A stretch of 47,312 nt of DNA. It comes from Candidatus Enterocloster excrementipullorum. Lineage in GTDB: Bacteria; Bacillota; Clostridia; Lachnospirales; Lachnospiraceae. The notes below the pieces were generated by a model. It saw only the letters and a list, made by a program, of their open reading frames with translations, did not search any database and was not told the origin of the DNA. A program made the translations under genes and the position numbers. The DNA lies in assembly GCA_019119575.1 (NCBI GenBank), contig DWWT01000013.1:1-47312 (forward strand), in the 5' to 3' direction. Positions 41,178-47,312 of the stretch are shown here, one piece after another (position 1 is the stretch's first letter; every line of letters starts with the position of its first letter).

Positions 41178-42608
41178 ATGAGAAAGAAAATGAAACGTGT
41201 ATGGATTCCCCTGACGGCGGCCGCCTTTACGGCCAGCCTGTCCATGGTTTCCCTGGCCGCCACCGGCTGGGCACAGGAAGGCGATGACTGGTGCTATTAT
41301 GATTCGGATGGGAGCAAGGCAGCGGATGTCTTTAAAAAATCCGGAAACAATTGGTTTTATCTTGACTCCGACGGGGTTCTCGCCAAAAGCCAGATCATTG
41401 AGCAGGATGACAATTACTATTATGTCAACTCTGCGGGAGCCATGGTAACCAATGAATGGCGGGAAGTGGAAAATGAGGACAGCGGCAGCGATGAGCCCGA
41501 TACCTGGTGGTATTATCTCCAGTCAAACGGACGGGCAGTGAAGAACTCCGGAAGCAGTGACAGCGTAAAAATCGTCACGCTTCCCACCACCACGGGAGAC
41601 GCAAAATTTATCTTCGACGAGGAAGGGCATATGCTCACCGGCTGGATCAGCGAGGACGGCGAGATGCTCACGGACGAGGATGCCTGGCAGGAGGGCCTCT
41701 ACTACTGCGATCCGGACAATGGCGGGCGGCTCGTGGTGAATGCCTGGAAATATCTGACCGCGGAGAATGACGAGGATGAGGACCGGGAAGGCGACGGCTA
41801 TTGGTTTTACTTCCAGTCTACGGGAAAGAAAGTGACAGACAATGACCGAAAAACCATCAACGGAAGAAAATACCGCTTTGACGAATACGGAGCCGCTGAA
41901 TTTGAATGGTACGCAGATCCCGGCCTTGCCAGCGATTCTAATTCCGGCGGCCTCTACTACAACTCCGAGGAACAGTGCTGGCTGGCAACCGGCTGGTTCA
42001 AAACGTATCCCAACGAGGACATCGACCCGGAGGGCTATGAGGAAGATGAGGAATACTGGTACTACGCGGACTCCAAGGGAGAGCTGTACTCTGCGGAAAT
42101 CAAGACCATAAACGGCCAGAAATACGGCTTTGACCCCTACGGCAAGATGCTCCACGGCCTCTATAAAATCACCTTTGACGAGAAGGGAAAGACCATCCTG
42201 GAAGCAGAAGAGATCGAGTCCGAGGACGATCTCCCTGAGCAGAATGACAATGTATTTGTATACTACTTCGGCGATTCTCCCAAGGAAGGGGCCATGAAGA
42301 CCGGAACCTGCACCTTGGAAATCGACGGTGAAAAATATTACTACAAGTTTATCACCTCGGGCAGCAGGAAGGGCGCGGGTGTCAACGAGATCGATGATGA
42401 CTGCATCTACATCCAAGGCCGCCGCATGGAGGCGGAGAAAGGCTCCAAATATGAACCTTTCGAGTATGACGGCAAAGAATACCTGATCAGTACCTCCGGA
42501 AAAATCATGAAAAAACGAACCAACATCAAGGATGCGGACGATACCTATTACTGCACGGATAAGGACGGCGTAATCACCTACACCGGGGACGAAAAGTACG
42601 AAAAATAG
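41178..42608 (+). CDS. Secreted cell-wall-binding-repeat protein (paralog 1)
   Basis: This 476-residue exported protein has a signal peptide (about 1-28, ending SMVSLAA before TGWAQEG). Repeats of the choline/cell-wall-binding type follow, recognised by W/Y-Y and D-S-D-G patterns such as NNWFYLDSDG and YYVNSAGAM. Interspersed are very acidic segments (ENDEDEDREGDG and EGYEEDEEYW). There is no catalytic domain or LPXTG anchor, so it probably attaches non-covalently to wall polymers and may bind cations. AAAGGAG lies before the ATG. A paralogous damaged copy lies at 46267. The gene is monocistronic, with a promoter bearing direct repeats and a strong terminator. Confidence 0.9.
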   Translation: MRKKMKRVWIPLTAAAFTASLSMVSLAATGWAQEGDDWCYYDSDGSKAADVFKKSGNNWFYLDSDGVLAKSQIIEQDDNYYYVNSAGAMVTNEWREVENEDSGSDEPDTWWYYLQSNGRAVKNSGSSDSVKIVTLPTTTGDAKFIFDEEGHMLTGWISEDGEMLTDEDAWQEGLYYCDPDNGGRLVVNAWKYLTAENDEDEDREGDGYWFYFQSTGKKVTDNDRKTINGRKYRFDEYGAAEFEWYADPGLASDSNSGGLYYNSEEQCWLATGWFKTYPNEDIDPEGYEEDEEYWYYADSKGELYSAEIKTINGQKYGFDPYGKMLHGLYKITFDEKGKTILEAEEIESEDDLPEQNDNVFVYYFGDSPKEGAMKTGTCTLEIDGEKYYYKFITSGSRKGAGVNEIDDDCIYIQGRRMEAEKGSKYEPFEYDGKEYLISTSGKIMKKRTNIKDADDTYYCTDKDGVITYTGDEKYEK

Positions 42609-42676
42609 GCTGAGAACCTAGAGATTTTACGTCCGCCGTGCGTTCGGCAAACGCACTCTCACTATACTGCTTGCAC

Positions 42677-42730
42677 ACACAAAAATCAGGAGGCTGTTCC
42701 CTTTCGCGGGACGGCCTCCCTATTTTTGTG
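42677..42730. terminator. Bidirectional terminator after cell-wall-binding gene 1
   Basis: GGAGGC.GT.CC and GG.AC.GCCTCC form the GC-rich stem, flanked by CACAAAAAT and ATTTTTGTG. It can serve gene 1 (plus) and the MerR gene (minus). A separate small hairpin GTGCGTT/AACGCAC lies upstream at 42637-42655. Confidence 0.85.
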
Positions 42731-42779
42731 TATTCAAAACCGGTAAAAACGCTGCTGTGCGCCGTCGGATCTATCCCGC

Positions 42780-43533
42780 TCATTCCGTTCCTTCTGCTGT
42801 GCCGGCGGTCTTAACGGGAATATAAATCTCCAGATAATTATAGCTCACGTTCTTCACAGAAAAATTGTTCATGGGATTGCAGGAAAAAAAATCCTCCAGT
42901 TCCACCCCCATCTCCTGCCCTTTTTGGTAAAGTGCCTCAATCTCCCTATTTTCAGGGTGGATGCTCTCCGAGCAGAGCACGGAATAGAGGCATTCCCGCT
43001 CCTCCGTCATGGGGATCCCCCTCCCATCCAGTTCTCTCTCCATCTCCTGATCCACTCCCCGGTAAAAAAGCAGCCGGGTATTCCGGTAGTCTCCCTTTCC
43101 CCGGGAAAAAGAATAGGCGCTGTAAAAATAGGACATGTCAAGCATCGGTGTCCCCACGGACATCTCAAACCATCCGGTAAGGCCCTCCTGAATAGATGTA
43201 TAATTTCCCAGAATATAGGCCTTGGGAAACCTCCGCACCGCGCAGCCATGCAGATACTGTTTTGCGCTCCATTTCCCTGCGCTCAATATGCTCCATCTGG
43301 GCTTCCAGGGAACTGTGGGAGAGAATCTCCTCTATGGATGCCAGCGCGTCATTCATTTTTCTGTGAAAACAGATCGTCATGAGTTTATATAGATCACCTT
43401 CTGAATAATACCGGTATCCGTTTTCCCTCCGTTTCGCGCAGATTACGCCTTTCTTTTCATAAAACCGCAGGGTATCCCTGCTCAATCCCGTCATCTGAGC
43501 CATCTCGCCAATCCTGAACTGTTTTTCTTCCAT
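42780..43533 (-). pseudogene. MerR family regulator, frameshifted
   Basis: The N-terminal frame from the ATG at 43533 encodes a clear MerR DNA-binding domain (FRIGEMAQMTGLSRDTLRFY, then RRENGYRYYSEGDL) and a helix up to REMERK. The effector-binding part, starting QYLHGCAVRRFPKAYILGNY and ending at 42780, lies in another frame. Removing one A from the AAAA run at 43260-43263 (minus strand) joins the two as REMERKQYLHGC and gives a full-length protein of about 250 residues. It is therefore a single-base frameshift, either a real mutation or a sequencing error. The C-terminal domain resembles the GyrI-like ligand-binding fold. Its target genes are unknown. Confidence 0.75.
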
Positions 43534-43732
43534 GTTTCCAAATCGCCTTATCCTTTGTATGCCGCCGAGAATCCCCGGCATTTATCCCCAACTATAGAAC
43601 ACCTTCCCGAATCCAGTCAATAGCCCGTTTAAAATTGAAAGATAACCGTAATGATTCTTATCCTTAGCGTACAAGGGTGCCTATTTTGTACATGTTCATG
43701 GAGCGTGCATTTCCGCCGGAATCCCCCTTCCC

Positions 43733-43762
43733 TTGGCAATAATTCTTTTTTCGTACTATAAT
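43733..43762 (+). promoter_or_regulatory. Promoter of the marR-MATE operon
   Basis: TTGGCA (43733-43738) and a perfect TATAAT (43757-43762) are spaced by 18 bp. CGGAGG and the ATG at 43798 follow. Confidence 0.6.
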
Positions 43763-43797
43763 AGTCTCTAAAAATACCATTCGGAGGTCTCATTACC

Positions 43798-44241
43798 ATG
43801 AAATCATCCTTTCAAAAGCATCAGCATGACTTTTATTTTATATGGAGCCAGACCAATATTCTCTACTGCCGCTGGGCCGAACGCGCCGGCGTTAATTACA
43901 CAACGTTTATAACGCTGTACGGACTTGACGTACACGGAAGCATGACGCAGAAATCCATCTGTGATTTCTACGGTTTTCCCAAACAAACGGTTAACGGAAT
44001 CATACGCAGTCTCACGAAAAAAGGATACGTAACCCTTAAAGCCAGCGAGAGGGATCGCCGTGAAAAGCTGGTGTGCTTAACGGAAACGGGACAAACGTAC
44101 GCAAAAGAGCTGCTCTCCCCTCTTTATCAAGCAGAACAGTATGCTTTTTGCGCGGCCGGGGACAAAAAAATCGCGCAAATGATCGACACAATTGATATTT
44201 TTAACACATTTTTAAAAAAGCGTCTGGAGGAAATGATATGA
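43798..44241 (+). CDS. MarR family transcriptional regulator (MATE operon)
   Basis: This 147-residue MarR-type regulator has a helix-turn-helix (MTQKSICDFYGFPKQTVNGI, about 49-68) and a wing with SERDRREKLVCLTETG, where D-x-R-x-K is the conserved turn. AGGTC and CGGAGG lie upstream of the ATG. Its stop overlaps the ATG of the MATE transporter gene by four bases (ATGA), so the two are translationally coupled. By analogy with other MarR-efflux pairs it probably represses this operon and is relieved by a transported compound. No palindromic operator was clearly seen at the promoter. Confidence 0.92.
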   Translation: MKSSFQKHQHDFYFIWSQTNILYCRWAERAGVNYTTFITLYGLDVHGSMTQKSICDFYGFPKQTVNGIIRSLTKKGYVTLKASERDRREKLVCLTETGQTYAKELLSPLYQAEQYAFCAAGDKKIAQMIDTIDIFNTFLKKRLEEMI

Positions 44242-45512
44242 ACCCCTACAAACTGTTTGCAGCCTATGCAGCCCCCTCCGTCCTTGCCTTCGCCCTGTCC
44301 GGGGTGTATGCCATTGTGGACGGATTTTTTGTGGGACATAGCATGGGGGATGCCGGCCTATCCGCAATCAATATCGCCTATCCCGTCGTATCCCTGATGC
44401 AGTCTTTAGGTACCGGGATCGGCATGGGCGGTTCCGTCTTATGGGCAGTTCGACGGGGGAGTGCGGGCTCTCTGGCCGCCGGCGGATATGTGAGGGCCAC
44501 GCTCCTCCTCCTTTTGGCGGCCAGCACTGCCGCCGCCGGAGGGCTTTTCTGGCTGACCGGCCCGATTCTGCGCCTGCTGGGTGCGGAGGGAGAAATATTT
44601 ATACTGGGAAAAGAATACCTGGATGTGATTGTGCTCGGCGCCGCCTTTCAGATTTTTGCCACAGGCATTGTACCCATTATCCGCAACAACGGCGGTTCCC
44701 TTTTCGCTCTGGCCGTCATGGTGTCCGGTTTTCTTACAAATATTGTGCTGGACTATCTGTTTGTGTGGGTATTTCAGTGGGGCACTGCGGGCGCTGCCGC
44801 CGCGACGGTAATCGGCCAGCTTGTCACTACGCTGGGAGCATTTTTCTATCTTATTTACCGCAGGCTTCCCATAATGGGATCTCTGTCCGGATTCATCCCC
44901 ATGGCGCGGCAGATTGCCAAGGTCGCTGCCTCTCCTTTTGGACTGACCTTTTCTCCCATGGCCTCCCTTATGCTCATCAACCGTTTTTCCGTCACAAACG
45001 GCGGGGAAGCGGCTGTGGCCTGCTATGCGTGCATCGCCTACGCTTTGACCATCGTCCAGATGCTGGTTCAGGGTGTGGGCGACGGCAGCCAGCCTCTCAT
45101 GAGCCGCTTCTACGGGGAAGGGAAGCTCGCTCTTGCCTCGCAGATTCAGCGGATTGCCTATGCTGCCGCTATAGGGCTGGCCGCCGCCTGCGCCCTTTTG
45201 TTATTCTGCACGCGGGCCAGCCTGGGAGGGCTTTTTGGGGCCTCCGGGAACACTGCGGTTCTGACCGCACAGGTGCTTCCCATTTTCCTGCTCGGCCTTA
45301 TTTTTTATGCCTTTTCCCGCATCACAACCTCCGGCTTTTACGCCACGGAAAAGAATCTCCATTCCTATCTCTGCGTCTACGGGGAGCCTGTTCTCTTACT
45401 GGCGCTGCTGTGTATCCTCCCCCTCATCTGGGGACAGAACGGCGTGTGGTGGAGCGTGGTTTGCTCCCAGATTCTCACCGCAGGCCTGGCCCTGGCGCTG
45501 AAACACGTTTAA
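44238..45512 (+). CDS. MATE family efflux transporter
   Basis: This 424-residue multidrug and toxic compound extrusion protein has about 12 helices in two halves. The N-terminal half has the family pattern GVYAIVDGFFVGHSMGDAGLSAINIAYPV (about 20-48), with the conserved Asp in the first helix. The C-terminal half has an equivalent GVGDGSQPLMSRFYGEGK. It should export cationic drugs or metabolites using a Na+ or H+ gradient. The start overlaps the MarR gene. The stop overlaps that of the convergent kinase gene by 3 bp. It is intact, unlike the MATE relic at 24551. Confidence 0.94.
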   Translation: MNPYKLFAAYAAPSVLAFALSGVYAIVDGFFVGHSMGDAGLSAINIAYPVVSLMQSLGTGIGMGGSVLWAVRRGSAGSLAAGGYVRATLLLLLAASTAAAGGLFWLTGPILRLLGAEGEIFILGKEYLDVIVLGAAFQIFATGIVPIIRNNGGSLFALAVMVSGFLTNIVLDYLFVWVFQWGTAGAAAATVIGQLVTTLGAFFYLIYRRLPIMGSLSGFIPMARQIAKVAASPFGLTFSPMASLMLINRFSVTNGGEAAVACYACIAYALTIVQMLVQGVGDGSQPLMSRFYGEGKLALASQIQRIAYAAAIGLAAACALLLFCTRASLGGLFGASGNTAVLTAQVLPIFLLGLIFYAFSRITTSGFYATEKNLHSYLCVYGEPVLLLALLCILPLIWGQNGVWWSVVCSQILTAGLALALKHV

Positions 45513-46021
45513 ATACGGCGATTCTCCCCCAACGCCATAATCTTCTCCGCCGTCTCCTCCGGACTTATGGCGGAGACATCCATCTTGATTGTCTTCAGCG
45601 CTCCGTATAAATGCAGCCTTCCCATACTCCGCTCCAGCACGTCCTCCCGGCGGATTCCCCGCCGGATATCCCTTTGCAGCCGCTCTGCCAGCGCCTCCCT
45701 GCTGCACACAAGGGAAATCGCCCTCACCTGACAGTCCTCCGTATCCAGCGCGCCGAGGAGCCGGTCAATGATTTCCTGTTCATGCATGACCCAGCAGAAA
45801 ATAACGTGTTCATAGGCCTGGCAGTGAAGAAAATTGTTCAGGACATGGCAGATATTGTCCATCACCATCTCCTTGGTTTCCGGGTTCACCAAAAAGGGAT
45901 GCGCATCCCAGCACCAGTCTCCATCCAGAAAAACCGATCGATCCAGCTTCCTTTTCAGGATTTGGCAGACGGTTGTCTTTCCCACTCCCATTGTCCCGCC
46001 GATAAGATATAATTTTTTCAT
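45509..46021 (-). CDS. P-loop nucleotide kinase-like protein (AAA family)
   Basis: This 170-residue protein begins MKKLYLIGGTMGVGKTTVCQ, with the P-loop GGTMGVGKT at 8-16. A DGDWCWD segment near 35 resembles the acidic acceptor site of small kinases, and a lid-like RLQRDIRRGIRRED region lies near 120. It resembles small-molecule or nucleoside kinases of the AAA/ATPase group, but no substrate can be named. The ATG at 46021 was chosen because the P-loop should begin close to the N-terminus. An in-frame ATG at 46042 would add seven residues. It is convergent with the MATE gene. Confidence 0.85.
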   Translation of the reverse strand: MKKLYLIGGTMGVGKTTVCQILKRKLDRSVFLDGDWCWDAHPFLVNPETKEMVMDNICHVLNNFLHCQAYEHVIFCWVMHEQEIIDRLLGALDTEDCQVRAISLVCSREALAERLQRDIRRGIRREDVLERSMGRLHLYGALKTIKMDVSAISPEETAEKIMALGENRRI

Positions 46022-46125
46022 GCTGCAGCCCGCTCCCTTCATCTAAGCGTTTCCGCTACCATCTCCCCTGTTTCTGTCCTTTATCCTATCACCAAGCCGG
46101 ATCAATCGTCAAGAAAGTGTCAACA

Positions 46126-46156
46126 CTTCATGAACGTTTCGTGAACCGTATTGACC
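46126..46156 (+). promoter_or_regulatory. Direct repeats and -35 of cell-wall-binding gene 2
   Basis: CTTCATGAACG (46126-46136) and TTTCGTGAACC (46137-46147) are adjacent 11-bp direct repeats, followed by TTGACC (46151-46156). This matches the gene 1 promoter in order and spacing, with conserved TTGACCTTGGAGC. A weak -10 (TTTAGA, 46174-46179) follows after 17 bp. Confidence 0.6.
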
Positions 46157-46266
46157 TTGGAGCCAGTCCATCCTTTAGAGTAAACGCATCCCAAGAGACA
46201 AAAAATTTTCAAAGCAATTTCATCTGCCGAATGCGCAGATATCACCAAAAGGAAGAGGTGCTTTTT

Positions 46267-47160
46267 ATGAGAAAGACCGTAAAAGGAATGTGGACATTTT
46301 TGGCAGCGGCCGCTTTTACCGCCGGCCTCTCGATGGCCTCTCTGGCATCTACCGGCTGGGTAAAGGAAGGGGACGACCGGTACTATCTGGACTCCGACGG
46401 CGCGATGCTCACGGACGAGGATGCCTGGCAGGAAGGCCTCTACTACTGCGATCCGGACAATGGCGGACGGCTGGTAGTCAGCTCCTGGAAATACCTGACC
46501 GCGGAGAATGACGAGGACGAGGACCGCGAGGGGGACGGCTACTGGTTCTACTTCCAGTCCACGGGCAAAAAAGTGGTAGACCAGGACAGCAAACGGATCA
46601 ACGGCAGAAAGTACCGCTTTGATGAATACGGCGCCGCACAGTTTGAATGGTACGCGGATCCCGGCCTTGCCAGTGACTCCGGTGCGTCAAGCCTGTACTA
46701 CAATTCCGAGGATTCCTGCTGGCTGGCAACCGGGTGGTTTAAGACATATCCCGATGAAGATATCGATCCCGAGGGTTATGAGGAGGATGAGCAGTATTGG
46801 TACTACGCGGACTCGGACGGAGAACTCTATACCGCTGTAATCAAGCGGACGAGGATGTGTACGTGTACTACTTCGGTGACTCCCCCAAGGAAGGGGCCAT
46901 GGAGACCGGAACCTGCACCCTGGAAATCGACGGGGAAGACTATTACTACAAGTTCGCCACATCGGGCAGCAAAAAGGGCGCAGGCGTCAATGAAATCGAT
47001 GACGACTGCATATATATACAGGGCCGCCGCGTAGAAGCCGAAGACGGCTCCAAGTATGAGCCCTATGAGTATGACGGCAAAGTATACTTAATCAGCACAT
47101 CCGGAAAAATCATGAAAAACAAGACAAATATCAAGGATGCGGACGATACCTATTACTGCA
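46267..47160 (+). pseudogene. Cell-wall-binding-repeat protein, decayed paralog 2
   Basis: The gene has its own promoter, AGAGGTG ribosome-binding site and signal peptide (MRKTVKGMWTFLAAAAFTAG onward). Compared with paralog 1 it lacks about 110 repeat residues after DDRYYLDSDG, a deletion that keeps the frame. After ELYTAVIK (about 46845) roughly 130 bp are missing and the frame is broken. The lost frame resumes as DEDVYVYYFGDSPKEGAMET and runs on to DADDTYYCT at 47160, where similarity stops. The last 14 residues of the paralog are absent. Most differences from paralog 1 are synonymous, so the copy was probably under selection before breaking. Confidence 0.82.
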
Positions 47161-47182
47161 CTCTCCCTATTACTTGCACACA

Positions 47183-47312
47183 ATCGAGTAGGGGAGATTT
47201 TCTCTCCCCTCTCACACCACCGTACATGCCGTTCGGCATACGGCGGTTCAACATAACTTCAAAGCATGACGCTCATTATAATAGTCAAGACAGCTTATAA
47301 GCCCTGCTTTGG
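47183..47312 (-). mobile_element. 3' end of a group II intron (domains V and VI)
   Basis: On the minus strand a 32-nt hairpin (47247-47216, ACCGCCGT/ACGGTGGT lower stem, ATGCC-GAAC-GGCAT upper stem, 2-nt 3' bulge) has the size and shape of group II domain V. A second hairpin follows (GGGGAGA/TCTCCCC, 47205-47189), then CTACTCGAT, as in domain VI and the intron end. The element continues beyond the right edge, so its reverse transcriptase is not visible. The exact 3' splice boundary near 47183 is estimated. It lies next to the 3' remnant of the cell-wall-binding gene. Confidence 0.6.

Noticed and set aside
46797-47300. A 167-codon frame running through the end of paralog 2 into the right edge
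   Set aside because: Its first part is the shifted frame of the broken gene and its last 45 codons read through the intron RNA structure.
1-47312. CRISPR arrays, tRNA or rRNA genes, complete insertion sequences
   Set aside because: No regularly spaced repeats, tRNA cloverleaf sequences, rRNA signatures or transposase genes with terminal repeats were recognised.

Overview
The window looks like chromosomal DNA of a moderately GC-rich anaerobic gut Firmicute, most likely a Lachnospiraceae or related Clostridia. This rests on a four-subunit NAD-linked [FeFe]-hydrogenase cluster, folD next to fchA, a BMP-type nucleoside ABC importer, a DUF6809 gene, strong GGAGG ribosome-binding sites and Rpn/PD-(D/E)XK nucleases. 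It reads as ordinary chromosome with local gene decay. No tRNA, rRNA, CRISPR array or prophage was seen. One group II intron end lies at the right edge.

Layout. 0.2-6.1 kb (minus): a nucleoside/BMP-family ABC importer operon (lipoprotein, ATPase, two permeases, small Cys-rich protein). It is driven by a clear promoter and preceded by a structured leader with an intrinsic terminator, which may be an uncharacterised riboswitch. 6.1-9.1 kb: a DUF6809 gene, ftsH and a divergent MarR regulator. 9.2-14.9 kb (minus): folD-fchA (one-carbon metabolism) and sbcC-sbcD (DNA end processing). 15-24.1 kb: a divergent hydrogenase locus. The minus arm carries PHP, DRTGG, an H-cluster-like Fe-S protein, a GHKL ATPase and a second DRTGG protein. 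The plus arm encodes HndA, a second GHKL ATPase, HndB, HndC and HndD. A perfect inverted repeat lies between the arms.

24.1-31 kb: a VOC protein; the remnants of a MATE transporter and of a Nim-like flavoprotein gene; a nitrilase-family amidohydrolase followed by a sigma-54 activator; flotillin; and a 5'-truncated Rpn nuclease. 31-36.3 kb (minus): an OmpR-type two-component system and an ABC-F ATPase. 36.3-41 kb: a LysR regulator divergent from a DctM-like permease and a DUF3604 metal-dependent hydrolase, probably a complete small uptake-and-hydrolysis locus. 41-47.3 kb: two paralogous secreted cell-wall-binding-repeat proteins flanking a frameshifted MerR gene, a MarR-MATE operon and a P-loop kinase. 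The second paralog is decayed, and a group II intron sits at its 3' end.

How genes work together. The hydrogenase subunits should couple NAD(H) and ferredoxin to H2. The divergent arm looks like a redox or H2 sensing and signalling module. The FolD homologue lacks two residues needed for cyclohydrolase activity, so the adjacent FchA probably supplies that step. The most promising less-described items are the BMP leader RNA, the DUF3604 locus, the H-cluster-like signalling module and the shared direct-repeat promoters of the two cell-wall proteins.
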